Assembly (NCBI GenBank): GCA_020849825.1
Contig: JADZFP010000443.1
Coordinates: 1-22,966, forward strand
Direction: 5' to 3'
Length of the DNA: 22,966 bases
Source: Saprospiraceae bacterium
GTDB taxonomy: Bacteria > Bacteroidota > Bacteroidia > Chitinophagales > Saprospiraceae
The stretch's first letter is position 1; each line of letters starts with the position of its first letter. Made by a program: the position numbers and the translations under genes. Below the pieces are notes generated by a model, which did no database searches, was not told where the DNA came from, and saw nothing but the letters and a program-made list of their open reading frames with translations. Shown in pieces: positions 1 through 9,000 of this stretch.

Positions 1-1
1 C

Positions 2-688
2 AAGGTGCGTTACCTCTTGTCCCGAAAACTGGGCATCAAACGCATCAAAATCGGCCACGCCGGCACGCTCGATCCGCTGGCGACCGGCTTGTTGATTCTT
101 TGCACGGGGGAGTACACCAAAAAGATCGAAACGCTGCAGGCCTTGAGCAAAGAATACACCGGGACGATCACTTTCGGCGCCACAACGGCTTCTTATGATT
201 TGGAAAAACCCGTTGAGGCGACATTTCCCACGGAGCACCTGAACAACGACCTGTTGGAAAAAGCCAGACACCGGTTTTTAGGGGAAATACAACAAGTTCC
301 GCCGGTGTTTTCCGCCATCAAAGTGGACGGCAAACGCGTGTACAAAAACGCCCGAACCGGTCAGATCACCGAAATTGAGCCACGAACCGTTCGGATCGAT
401 GAATTCGACCTGACGCCACTTCGGGCGGTGCCGGCCTCCTCGGCTACACCGCAGATTATCAGTAAAAAAGGAGCGCCAATTCACCTGCACCCCGATTTCG
501 CCGATGGCCTGCAATGCGATTTCAGGGTGGTTTGCGGCAAGGGGACCTATATCCGGTCGCTGGCGCACGATTTGGGGCAGGCCCTCGATACCGGAGCCTA
601 TTTGAGCAGCCTGCGCCGCACCGCGACCGGCGGTTTCAGGGTGGAAGGCGCCTGGACGGTGGAGGGACTGGAAGCCTGGTTGCGCTGA
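2..688 (+). CDS. truB: tRNA pseudouridine(55) synthase TruB, 5'-truncated by window edge
   Basis: TruB isomerises uridine 55 in the T-loop of elongator tRNAs to pseudouridine, in the cytoplasm. The sequence shows the family signature GHAGTLDPLATGLL near the start of the visible part; its Asp is the catalytic nucleophile of the family. Further family features are a YTGTITFGATTASYD stretch, QVPPVFSAIKVDGKRVY, and CGKGTYIRSLAHDLG near the C-terminus. The first codons in the window read KVRYLLSRKLG, which fits the interior of TruB, so the GTG at position 5 is probably not the start and the gene begins outside the window. The C-terminus at AWLR is typical of a short TruB without a long PUA extension. 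No terminator hairpin is obvious before the next gene. Confidence 0.95.
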   Translation, partial: KVRYLLSRKLGIKRIKIGHAGTLDPLATGLLILCTGEYTKKIETLQALSKEYTGTITFGATTASYDLEKPVEATFPTEHLNNDLLEKARHRFLGEIQQVPPVFSAIKVDGKRVYKNARTGQITEIEPRTVRIDEFDLTPLRAVPASSATPQIISKKGAPIHLHPDFADGLQCDFRVVCGKGTYIRSLAHDLGQALDTGAYLSSLRRTATGGFRVEGAWTVEGLEAWLR

Positions 689-803
689 AATACAGATGCT
701 TATGGCCGTTTTTGCAGAATTTGTCCGATCCTTTCCAAAACTAAGTCGATCGATCGCATGGCCGCACGGGTGAAAGGCTTACTTTCGGGTGTCCTTTTGC
801 ACT

Positions 804-1469
804 ATGTCGATCCGCCCACTTTTATTTGTCCTGTTGCCCTGCATTCTGCAAGGCCAAAGCTTCGAGCCGACCAACGGCCCCCTGCTCCAGCAGGAAGTCG
901 CCTTTGAACAAGCCAACGAATGTTACATCATTTTTAACAACCTGAGCGGCGACTCGCTCACCCTGCGCTGGCGCCTGCTGGAAGTCAGCATGCCCGATGG
1001 CTGGGACGCCGATTTGTGCGACTACGGCTTGTGCTACAGCGGTATCCCGGGCAATGGCATCATGAACCCCGTTGTGGGCGCTACCCAGCCCTATCTCAAA
1101 CTGATTGTGCTGCCGGACGTGGTCCCGGGAGCGGCCTGGCTTTGGTTTCGGGCCTGGGAAGACGGCAACGAAAACAATTTTGTCGACGTCTATTTCAGCC
1201 TGCACACACCGGGCACAAGCGCCGCCGGCACGGTTGTCGCCGAGGCGCCTCGTTTTTATCCCAATCCGGCTACCGATTTGCTTACTCTGGAAAACCCTGC
1301 CGCCACCGCGGCTATTTTTCAACTGATCTCCCCATCCGGGCAGGTCGTTTTACAACAACAGGTATTGCCCAATTCGGCGGAGCAAATTTCATTGCGCCAT
1401 TTAAGGGCCGGAACCTATTTTCTGAAAACCGGACAAAAAACAACTCCGCTATTGATTACCAACGAATAA
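804..1469 (+). CDS. Small secreted protein with T9SS type A C-terminal sorting domain
   Basis: Predicted exported protein of 221 residues. The ATG at 804 is preferred over the in-frame GTG at 789 because it puts the hydrophobic signal peptide (IRPLLFVLLPCILQGQ) directly at the N-terminus. Residues about 20-145 form a domain of unknown function, possibly a beta-sandwich, with a Cys pair in DLCDYGLCYSG. Residues about 148-221 are a T9SS type A sorting domain: the RFYPNPATDLLTL start, a central LISPSGQVVLQQQ strand and the LRAGTYFLK motif before the end. Such domains direct proteins across the outer membrane and onto the surface or into the medium. The next gene, also T9SS cargo, follows after 42 nt, so co-transcription is plausible. 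The function of the N-terminal domain is not recognised. Confidence 0.85.
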   Translation: MSIRPLLFVLLPCILQGQSFEPTNGPLLQQEVAFEQANECYIIFNNLSGDSLTLRWRLLEVSMPDGWDADLCDYGLCYSGIPGNGIMNPVVGATQPYLKLIVLPDVVPGAAWLWFRAWEDGNENNFVDVYFSLHTPGTSAAGTVVAEAPRFYPNPATDLLTLENPAATAAIFQLISPSGQVVLQQQVLPNSAEQISLRHLRAGTYFLKTGQKTTPLLITNE

Positions 1470-1511
1470 TACGGGAACCTATCCTTTTGCAACCTGCTTA
1501 ATTTGAACAAC

Positions 1512-4500
1512 ATGAAAAATTTAATTACCTTCCTTTTCTACTGCCTGTCGGTAACCGCCCTGATCGCCCAGGCGCAAAGCGAAACCCGCGTTCAGGTGCT
1601 GGCCAGTACGGAAGAGGAAACCCTGATCCGCCTTACGCTCAGCGGCGTCGACCAGCACGCCGTCACAACGCCACAGGGGCCCGCCGTTATGGTCACCATG
1701 GCCGACGGTACGCCGTTGCTGCGCGCCGGCGCGCCGGATCTCCCCAACGTCGCTACCGCGCTGTCGCTGCCTGCCACAGGGGCTATGTCGGTGGAAATAT
1801 TGGGCGGCGAATACGAAGACCTGCCCAATGTAGCCGTCGCGCCCTCCAAAGGCAATTTGATGCGCACGATCGATCCCGCTACCGTGCCGTACGAATACGC
1901 GCCTTTGTACCAGGAAGACGCGTTTTTCCCCGGCGTTTTGGCCGAAATGAACGGCAAACCATTCATTCTGCGCGATGTGCGGGGGCAATCGTTGTGGATT
2001 TACCCGGTTCAATACAATCCGGTGAGCAACACCCTTCGGGTATACCATGAAATCGTGGTGCGCGTATACCGCGCCGAGGAGCAAGGCGATAATGAGTTGA
2101 CAGATAATACCGTTCGCGCACAAAGCCGCGGTTTCGAACAATTGTATGCCCGCACCTTCCTGAATTATTCGTCCAAAAGCGGGGCGCAAAGCCGCAGCGC
2201 GGCCACCGAGCCGGAAAAAATGCTCGTCATTACAAAAGACGAATTTCTGCCGGCGCTCGAACCTTTCCTGGCCTGGAAGCGTCAATCGGGTATTTACACG
2301 ACCGTCGTCCTCACTTCCGAAGTACCGTCGCTGGCGCCGGATGGCATCTACGCCTTTGTATCGGATTATTACGCCACCCACGGCATTTCCTACCTGCTGT
2401 TGGTAGGCGACGAAAATGCCCTCGAACCGCTTGTGCGCCCCGGCAGCCCTTATTCCTGCGACAATTGCCTGGGCTATCAGGCTGGCGACGACCACTACCC
2501 TGAAATATTTGTCGGCCGCTTCAATGCCGCCACCCTTGGCGACGTAGAGATCATGGTGGCCCGCAACCTGGAATACGAAAAAAATCCGCTGGTCGACGAG
2601 GCCGAAAACTGGTGCGCCACCGGCATGGCCTCCGCCTCGAACGAAGGCCAGGGCATCGGCGACGACAACCAGGCCGACTACCAACAAGGCAACGAGTGGA
2701 AAGCCGCCCACCTTGCCGATGGCTATGAAAAATACTGGGAATTCTACGACGGCAACCACGCCGACATCTCCCCCACCCCCGGCGACGAAACCGCCGACAA
2801 ACCCGGCAATCCGGCCAATACCCAACTGGTCGAAGTCATGAATAACCGGGGCGTCAGCCTGTACAACTACACCGGCCACGGCTGGGAACAAGGCCTGGTA
2901 TCCGGCAATTTCAATACCGACGCCGTGGCGGCCCTGCGCAACCACCATCGCTATCCCATTATCATCGCCGTGGCCTGCTGCGCCGGCAATTTTACCAACA
3001 ACAACGGCGGCGATTGCCTGGGCGAAGCCGCGCAACGCGCCGGCGCCTCCGCCGACGAACCCTGGGGAGCCATCGCAGGCTATTTCTCCTCCGACTTCCA
3101 AAGCTGGGCGCCGCCCATGGAAGGCCAGGACGGCATGAACCAATACCTCGTCGACGCCGACGGCGTCACCCTCTCCCCCACCCTCGGCGGCATGGCGACC
3201 TACGGAAACGCCCTGATGATTGCCGCATACGGACAAGGTGGCATCGACATGGCCGATGTGTGGAACCCCTTCTGCGACCCCACCACGGTGCCGCGCACCA
3301 AACTGCCCCAAACGCTCAACGCCACCCACCAGCCCTCCACTTTCCTCGGTACCACCAGCCTGAGCGTGTCCAGCGACGTGGAAGGCGCCCTGGTCAGCTT
3401 GTACTGGCAGGGCCAAACCCTCGCCGTAGGTATCGTTGAAAACGGCGTGGCGGTACTGGATTTCCCATCGCTCAACAATGTCGGCGACATGACCGTGACG
3501 GTCAGCCAGTTTAATTATATCCCGTACCAGGGAACGATCAACGTCACCCCCGCCGGTATTCCGTTTGTGATCAGCCAGGAGATTGTTCTCAACGATCAGA
3601 CCGGCAACAACAACCAGGCAGCAGACTACGACGAAACGGTCAACCTCGACGTGACCCTCGCCAACGTTGGCGTCGGACTGGCAGCCGCCACCAGCGCCAC
3701 CCTCAGTAGCAACGACGACAATATCGTGCTGCTCGACGCCAGCGAAACGTTCGGCGACATCGACGACAGCACCTCCATTCAGATCCCCGCTGCATTCAGT
3801 TTTAAGGTAAATGACGACGTAGCCGACGGCCACACGGTCAATTTCAACCTGCATATCGAGTACAATTCAGGCACTACCTTCGACATGCCGCTGTCGGTCA
3901 AATTGCAGGCACCCAAACTTTCTGTCGGCGCCATCACCCTCGACGATACGCAGGGCGGCAACGGCAACGGCCGCCTGGAAAGCGGAGAAACCGCCAAAAT
4001 CACCGTTTCCAACCTCAATACGGGCAAAAGCCTGAGCCCCAACGCCGTGGGCGCCCTGAGCACCGATTCGCCCTGGCTGACCCTCTCCGGCCCCGTCTTC
4101 CTGGGCGCCCTCGACGCGACCACGGGCCAGGCCAACGCCGTGTACACCGTTGTTGTAGCGCCCGACGCCCCGCAAGTGGTATCCGCTTCCTTTGATTATC
4201 AGGTCACAGCCGGCAATTACGACGCGGCGAAAACGTATGGCCCCCTGGTCATCAACGCCATTATCGAAACCTTCGGCAGCAACAGCTTCCAGGCTTTCCC
4301 CTGGCAAATGGGCGGCAACAAACCCTGGACAATCTCCACCGCCAGCCCCTATGAAGGCGCGAGCTGCGCGCGTTCGGGTAGCATCACGCACAACCAGCAG
4401 TCCGAAATGTTCATGACGCTCAATGTCACTTCCGACGGACAAGTGTCGTTTGCGCGCCGCACCAGCACCGAACAGGACTATGACTTCCTGCGCTTCTACA

Positions 4501-4955
4501 TCGACAACCAGATGATGGGCCAGTGGAGCGGTGAAAGCGCCTGGGCGGAAGTTTCGTTCCCGGTAGAAGCCGGCAGCCATTCGTTCCGCTGGGTGTACGA
4601 AAAAGACGGCATCGGTGTAGCCGGTTCCGACCGCTGCTGGGTCGACCAGATCAGCCTGCCGCCGTATCAGGTGGCCGTAAGCACCCAGGCGCCCGACAGC
4701 GATGTCGTCAGCCTGCAGGTGGCGCCCAACCCGACCAGCGGACCGCTCATGCTCTCCTACGAACTCAACCGCGAACAACGCCTTGCCATCTCGCTCTTCG
4801 ATCTGCTCGGCCGTGAAGTGCGCTATTTCGAGGGCCGCCAGTCGAGCGGCGCAAGCACGCACAACCTCGATCTGGGCGCCCTGGCCCCCGGTGTGTATTT
4901 GCTGCAGGTGCGCGGCGAGAATTTCTCCGAAACGGTGAAAATTGTAAAACAGTAA
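1512..4955 (+). CDS. Gingipain-like C25 cysteine peptidase with adhesin-type domain and T9SS sorting domain
   Basis: Predicted secreted protease of 1147 residues. The ATG at 1512 is chosen over the upstream TTG at 1503 because MKNLITFLFYCLSVTALIAQ is a good signal peptide. Residues about 25-225 resemble a gingipain propeptide. The peptidase C25 domain follows (about 235-600): YNYTGHGWEQG carries the expected catalytic His456, and IAVACCAGNF carries the expected nucleophile Cys489, spaced as in the gingipains. Residues about 610-910 look like Ig-like or CARDB-like beta-sandwiches. Residues about 915-1050 resemble the cleaved-adhesin/MAM-like module found in gingipains. The last ~80 residues (VAPNPTSGPLML to LAPGVYLLQVRGENF) are a T9SS sorting domain. 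A strong terminator lies 23 nt downstream. Substrate specificity (Arg or Lys) cannot be read from the sequence. Confidence 0.92.
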   Translation: MKNLITFLFYCLSVTALIAQAQSETRVQVLASTEEETLIRLTLSGVDQHAVTTPQGPAVMVTMADGTPLLRAGAPDLPNVATALSLPATGAMSVEILGGEYEDLPNVAVAPSKGNLMRTIDPATVPYEYAPLYQEDAFFPGVLAEMNGKPFILRDVRGQSLWIYPVQYNPVSNTLRVYHEIVVRVYRAEEQGDNELTDNTVRAQSRGFEQLYARTFLNYSSKSGAQSRSAATEPEKMLVITKDEFLPALEPFLAWKRQSGIYTTVVLTSEVPSLAPDGIYAFVSDYYATHGISYLLLVGDENALEPLVRPGSPYSCDNCLGYQAGDDHYPEIFVGRFNAATLGDVEIMVARNLEYEKNPLVDEAENWCATGMASASNEGQGIGDDNQADYQQGNEWKAAHLADGYEKYWEFYDGNHADISPTPGDETADKPGNPANTQLVEVMNNRGVSLYNYTGHGWEQGLVSGNFNTDAVAALRNHHRYPIIIAVACCAGNFTNNNGGDCLGEAAQRAGASADEPWGAIAGYFSSDFQSWAPPMEGQDGMNQYLVDADGVTLSPTLGGMATYGNALMIAAYGQGGIDMADVWNPFCDPTTVPRTKLPQTLNATHQPSTFLGTTSLSVSSDVEGALVSLYWQGQTLAVGIVENGVAVLDFPSLNNVGDMTVTVSQFNYIPYQGTINVTPAGIPFVISQEIVLNDQTGNNNQAADYDETVNLDVTLANVGVGLAAATSATLSSNDDNIVLLDASETFGDIDDSTSIQIPAAFSFKVNDDVADGHTVNFNLHIEYNSGTTFDMPLSVKLQAPKLSVGAITLDDTQGGNGNGRLESGETAKITVSNLNTGKSLSPNAVGALSTDSPWLTLSGPVFLGALDATTGQANAVYTVVVAPDAPQVVSASFDYQVTAGNYDAAKTYGPLVINAIIETFGSNSFQAFPWQMGGNKPWTISTASPYEGASCARSGSITHNQQSEMFMTLNVTSDGQVSFARRTSTEQDYDFLRFYIDNQMMGQWSGESAWAEVSFPVEAGSHSFRWVYEKDGIGVAGSDRCWVDQISLPPYQVAVSTQAPDSDVVSLQVAPNPTSGPLMLSYELNREQRLAISLFDLLGREVRYFEGRQSSGASTHNLDLGALAPGVYLLQVRGENFSETVKIVKQ

Positions 4956-4978
4956 CCCTTATCGGGCAGCAATAACAG

Positions 4979-5020
4979 GAGCCGCCTTCCCTCGGTACGG
5001 GAAGGCGGCTCTTTTTTTTT
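4979..5020 (+). terminator. Rho-independent terminator after the C25 peptidase gene
   Basis: A perfect 13-bp stem (4979-4991 with 4999-5011, gagccgccttccc and its complement) with a 7-nt loop is followed by nine T residues at 5012-5020. It closes the peptidase transcription unit and separates it from the next operon. Confidence 0.95.
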
Positions 5021-5131
5021 CTAAATTTTTTTGCCCGACACCCAACCTTCTTTTTCACGGCTGCGTGATAGGGTCAAAGTTTGCAAACACACCTCTTCTA
5101 CTTTGATCTCTTTTCGACAATCACTTTTACC

Positions 5132-6949
5132 ATGAAAAAAATTCTTTTCCTCCTGCTTGGCCTTTTTATCCAGGCCGCGGCACAATCCCAAAACTGCCAG
5201 ACCGCTGTTTGGCCAATCGATTATTCTAACGGTGAAACCACCCTTTTTGCCGGCGACTCCGCTTCCAGTGGCGTTCAGGAGTACCTGTGGAGCAATGGCG
5301 CCACCACCCAAACCATCACCGTTGCCGCCCAAGGCGAATACTGCGTTACCATCACTTATACCGATGGTTGTACCGCCACCAGCTGTTATACCCTGCCCGA
5401 TGTTTGCTGGGTGACGACCTGGTGGTACTGGTGGGGGAACAGTGAGGTCATTATCAATTCGTACAGCGGGCCCTCGTATCTGGAATCAACCAACCTCTGG
5501 AGCACCGGAGAAACCGGCAATGCCATTACCGTAACCAGCGGAGGCGAGTACTGCATCACGGTGACCAAAGAGAACGGATGTACCGCCACGGAGTGCGTTA
5601 CCATCCCGCCGTTTCCCAACAACGACGACAGCTGTACCGCCGAAATTCAAGGCTGGTTCTGGCCCGACAGCACCGTGCAACTCAACGCCCTGAGCAATGG
5701 ACAGATGGTTACCTACGAATGGAGCACAGGCGCCGTTACCGCTTCTATCATCCTGGATGCACCGGGCAACTATTGCGTAACCATTACCGACGAGACCGGC
5801 TGCCAGGCCTCCGATTGCTACACGTACGGCGATACTTCCTGCTATAATTATATCTACTTGAACTGGCAGAACAGCTACACAGCCGAGCTCAGCACATGGT
5901 CCAACCACCCGGCAGCCACCTACGAATGGAGCACCGGAGCAACTACGCCGACCATTTTGATTACCCAACCCGGCAGCTACTGCGTTACCACGACCAATAT
6001 CTACGGCTGTACATCGTCGAACTGCCTTGTGGTTCCCCAGAGCGGCAATTACCTCAATGTCTACGTCCACATCCCGGATTCACTCAACGGCATTTATGCC
6101 GAAGTTTATCTCATCGAATATGATACGGCACAGGGAGGAATGCTGACGGCGATCGATACCGTTTATACTTCCAATGGTTCCACGGTCGCCTATTTTGAAG
6201 ATGTTCCTCCGGGCGAATATCTGGTGAAGGCCGCTTTGATGCCCGGCACGCCGCATTACGACGAATATTTGCCGACCTACAATATTCAGCACCTCTTCTG
6301 GAATGATGCCGACCCGATTACGATAACGCCGCTCGGTTTCGGTACCTCCATCTCGATACACCTGATCGAAGGCCAGAACCCGGGCGGCCCCGGATTTATC
6401 GGCGGCCTGGTGAGCGAAGGGGCCAATTTCACCGCTTCCGGCGACGCCGCCCGCGGCGAAGGCGACCCGATGGAGGGCGTGCAGATTATTCTCCGCAAAA
6501 TGGACGACACGCCCGTTGCAGCCGCCAAAACACAGGCCGACGGTACATTCAGCTTCGAGGGCATTGCCTGGGGCACCTATCGCGTTTCCCTCGATCTGCC
6601 GGGCATTGAGCCGCTGCACCAGGTGGTGACAATCAATGCCGACCAACCCTCGGTCACCTCGACCGACTTCACGGTCGACGGCTTGGGAAGCACCTCGGGT
6701 ACGTCAGCCTTTGTACAACGCCAGCCGCTGCAGGTACGCCCCAACCCGGTGCGCGAAATCCTGACGGTTGATGTCCCCGGCGATCAGGGCATCCTGACCC
6801 TGTTCAACAGCCAGGGCCAATTGGTCAGCCGCAAAATTGAAAATGGCGGTACAGCAGAAGTGGATGTACATTCGCTGCCCGAAGGAATTTACATCATCCA
6901 CCTCCTTTCCGGCAACCGCACCTTTACGACGACTATCTCCAAACAATAA
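5132..6949 (+). CDS. Cys-rich Ig-like repeat surface protein with T9SS sorting domain (SprB-like repeats)
   Basis: Predicted surface protein of 605 residues. The ATG at 5132 (MKKILFLLLGLFIQAAAQ, signal peptide) is preferred to the TTG at 5081. Residues about 20-305 hold four repeats of 65-85 residues, each with a Trp-Ser-x-Gly-Ala/Glu strand and an ending such as GEYCVTITYTDGCTATSCYT, GEYCITVTKENGCTATEC, GNYCVTITDETGCQASDC and GSYCVTTTNIYGCTSSNC. These Cys-containing repeats are common in Bacteroidota gliding and adhesion proteins. A module of unknown type (NVYVHIPDSLNGIYAEVYLI) follows, then a carboxypeptidase-regulatory-like/SdrD B-like domain (MEGVQIILRKMDDTPVAAAK, then GTFSFEGIAWGTYRVSLD), and last a T9SS sorting domain (VRPNPVREILTV to LPEGIYIIHLLSG). 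It is first in a four-gene cluster, 22 nt before the sigma factor. An adhesin or matrix role is inferred. Confidence 0.85.
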   Translation: MKKILFLLLGLFIQAAAQSQNCQTAVWPIDYSNGETTLFAGDSASSGVQEYLWSNGATTQTITVAAQGEYCVTITYTDGCTATSCYTLPDVCWVTTWWYWWGNSEVIINSYSGPSYLESTNLWSTGETGNAITVTSGGEYCITVTKENGCTATECVTIPPFPNNDDSCTAEIQGWFWPDSTVQLNALSNGQMVTYEWSTGAVTASIILDAPGNYCVTITDETGCQASDCYTYGDTSCYNYIYLNWQNSYTAELSTWSNHPAATYEWSTGATTPTILITQPGSYCVTTTNIYGCTSSNCLVVPQSGNYLNVYVHIPDSLNGIYAEVYLIEYDTAQGGMLTAIDTVYTSNGSTVAYFEDVPPGEYLVKAALMPGTPHYDEYLPTYNIQHLFWNDADPITITPLGFGTSISIHLIEGQNPGGPGFIGGLVSEGANFTASGDAARGEGDPMEGVQIILRKMDDTPVAAAKTQADGTFSFEGIAWGTYRVSLDLPGIEPLHQVVTINADQPSVTSTDFTVDGLGSTSGTSAFVQRQPLQVRPNPVREILTVDVPGDQGILTLFNSQGQLVSRKIENGGTAEVDVHSLPEGIYIIHLLSGNRTFTTTISKQ

Positions 6950-6971
6950 CACCTGAGCGCCTACAATCCTT

Positions 6972-7532
6972 ATGAACCTCACCGCCGACCTGCTCCTCGC
7001 AGCCCAGCAGGGCGAACGCAAAGCGCAGTACGATTTGTACCGGCTCTGCTTCCCCGTGCTCATGGCCGTGTGCATGCGCTATAAACGCGATGAGCAGGAG
7101 GCGGTGGCGTCTTTAAATGGCGGCTACCTGAAAATCCTGAACAACCTCGGTCGTTATCACGCCGAGGTGCCGTTTGAAGCCTGGATTCGCCGGATCATGA
7201 TCAATACCCTGATCGACGAGTTTCGGCGCGATAAAAAATGGCGCGACCAGACGATCTATTCCGACAACCTGGAACGGGAACGCGACGAAGAACCCATCGA
7301 CTGGAATGAAGCCGATAAACGCTTTGACTACCAACAACTTGAAAACCTGCTTCATCGCCTGCCGCCTGTTACCGGGCAGGTATTCAACCTCTTTGCACTC
7401 GACGGTTTTTCACACGCCGAGATCAGCGCAGCCCTTGGCATGAGCGAGGGCACCTCCAAATGGCATGTCAATTCGGCCCGAAAACAGCTGCAAAACTGGA
7501 TTAGGACCGAACTAATCGAATCCAAATATTGA
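6972..7532 (+). CDS. ECF-type RNA polymerase sigma-70 factor
   Basis: Predicted 186-residue ECF sigma factor that would direct RNA polymerase to a small regulon. Sigma region 2 spans about residues 20-90 (AQYDLYRLCFPVLMAVCMRY, then FEAWIRRIMINTLIDEFRR for the 2.3/2.4 helix). Region 4 spans about 125-180 (LLHRLPPVTGQVFNLFALDG, then FSHAEISAALGMSEGTSKWH, a helix-turn-helix). The segment EAVASLNGGYLKIL replaces the more usual 'EDxxQExF' stretch, a mild divergence. The ATG at 6972 gives the expected N-terminal length. The gene lies 22 nt after the repeat surface protein and 32 nt before a membrane protein with the layout of a sigma regulator, so the surface proteins around it are likely part of its regulon. 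It is not FecI-like, since no TonB receptor or FecR is nearby. Confidence 0.9.
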   Translation: MNLTADLLLAAQQGERKAQYDLYRLCFPVLMAVCMRYKRDEQEAVASLNGGYLKILNNLGRYHAEVPFEAWIRRIMINTLIDEFRRDKKWRDQTIYSDNLERERDEEPIDWNEADKRFDYQQLENLLHRLPPVTGQVFNLFALDGFSHAEISAALGMSEGTSKWHVNSARKQLQNWIRTELIESKY

Positions 7533-7564
7533 CCAGCACCTAAGCCAAACCGAATCGCGATCCT

Positions 7565-8980
7565 ATGGAAAACATAGACGATTTTATGAAAAAGAAAATG
7601 CTCGACGAGGCGCCCGGCAGCGGCCGGTCCTTCGAGTTCAAGGAAGAATATTGGCAACAGGCCGAGGCGCTGATCGTTGCCGACGAGCGCCGCAAACGCC
7701 GGCGCCGCTTCATCTGGTGGTGGAGCGCAGGCTTCCTGCTGCTTGCATTCGGCGCCGGCGCCTGGTGGATGCTTCACATTTCGCCCCAGCCCGACACCAT
7801 AGCCCACCAATTTCCGGCTGCTTCGCAGGAACATTTTGATAAACAAATCGACACCGCATACACAGCCTTCCAAAAAACGCCATCCAATCTTTCCCAGCAA
7901 TCAAATAACACAGCAACCAGGGCGCCTCAACCCGAGGGCACGAACAGCGCCTTGCCCAATTCCTCCTTCAATTCTTCCATCAATTCCTCCACAGAAAAAA
8001 ACACCTCCTCCCAACAAACAAACGCGAACCTTTCGGCAAAAACAGCATCCGGCAACAAGGCCCCTCAGCCTTCACCCGGCAGCACTGACAAGTCAGGATC
8101 AAGCAACAACAGCCCCCAACAGCAAACTTCGGGCGCTCCGACCGTAGCCGCGGGCACAACCGACGCCGCCGGAAATGCCGCCAGTGAAACGCCGGGCGCT
8201 TCCCCTGCCGACAAACAGAGCGCGGCGGCTGCCATGCCCCCGCTCGTTGCTCCCCTTGCCGTCGTCGCGCTGTTGCCGGCCCGGCCCTTGACACCGCTGA
8301 AGCATTTGCCGCCGACGCTGCCGCCGCAAGCGGCGCAACCCAGTCTTCCACAAGCCCAGGCGCCGGCGCCCGACCGGCGTCTGCATCTGGATGTGTTTGG
8401 GCTGGGTTCCATCTACACTCCCGCGGCCAGTACACAGCGGTACGGCGCCGGGGCCGGGATCAGCGCTTCGTGGCGATTGGGGCAGGCCTGGGCCCTGCAG
8501 GCCGCCCCGATGTGGCGCATGCGCACCATGGGTGCATTCCCGGAAGTCTGGGAGCCGCAAAATACCCGCCAGCTGCGCTACAGTTTTGGCTACACCCTCG
8601 AAGAATACAGTCTGGAAAGCATGGCCAGTCACTGGCTCGAAATACCGGTGGGCGTACAGTGGCGAAAACTGCCCTGGACGGTCGAAGCGGGCCTCGCACC
8701 CGGCTTTTTGCTGGGTGTGCAAGGGCGTCAAACCCATGCGCTGGAGGGCTCGCTGGAAGCCCGGACAAGCGGAAGCCAATGGGTGCGGCTGGATGATGCG
8801 CCGTTTTATAAAAACTATTTTGCCGTGTATGCCGGCGGGCGCTATGCGCTGGGTAAAAAACTCGGTATAGGCCTCAGGGTACACTATCTGGGCGGTGATT
8901 TCCGCCGCCCCAGCAGCGAATTCACCCCTCCGCGCCAGACCTTCTGGCTGGACGCAGGATTGCACTGGACCCTGTTTTAA
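7565..8980 (+). CDS. One-TM envelope protein following the ECF sigma gene, with C-terminal barrel-like domain (putative anti-sigma/regulator)
   Basis: Predicted inner-membrane-anchored protein of 471 residues. Residues 1-48 are a short charged cytoplasmic segment (MENIDDFMKKKMLDE and FKEEYWQQAEAL), a plausible sigma-binding region. Residues 49-70 are one Trp-rich transmembrane helix (FIWWWSAGFLLLAFGAGAWW). Residues about 71-275 are low complexity, rich in Ser, Thr, Asn, Gln, Ala and Pro, and likely disordered in the periplasm. Residues about 276-471 alternate polar and aromatic residues (LHLDVFGLGSIYTPAAST, WLEIPVGVQWRKLPW, FWLDAGLHWTLF), as in outer-membrane beta-barrel proteins of the PorT or OmpW sort, and end in Phe. 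The gene starts 32 nt after the sigma gene and is followed by the lipoprotein gene after 20 nt. Its function as an anti-sigma factor is inferred from position and layout only; no ASD/zinc motif is seen. Confidence 0.7.
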   Translation: MENIDDFMKKKMLDEAPGSGRSFEFKEEYWQQAEALIVADERRKRRRRFIWWWSAGFLLLAFGAGAWWMLHISPQPDTIAHQFPAASQEHFDKQIDTAYTAFQKTPSNLSQQSNNTATRAPQPEGTNSALPNSSFNSSINSSTEKNTSSQQTNANLSAKTASGNKAPQPSPGSTDKSGSSNNSPQQQTSGAPTVAAGTTDAAGNAASETPGASPADKQSAAAAMPPLVAPLAVVALLPARPLTPLKHLPPTLPPQAAQPSLPQAQAPAPDRRLHLDVFGLGSIYTPAASTQRYGAGAGISASWRLGQAWALQAAPMWRMRTMGAFPEVWEPQNTRQLRYSFGYTLEEYSLESMASHWLEIPVGVQWRKLPWTVEAGLAPGFLLGVQGRQTHALEGSLEARTSGSQWVRLDDAPFYKNYFAVYAGGRYALGKKLGIGLRVHYLGGDFRRPSSEFTPPRQTFWLDAGLHWTLF

Positions 8981-9000
8981 ACTGTCAAATAACACTCACC

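Noticed and set aside
1521..3854. Minus-strand open frame of 777 codons opposite the C25 peptidase
   Set aside because: It is a low-information Gly/Val/Ala-rich translation with no motifs, fully inside a gene with catalytic residues and a T9SS domain.
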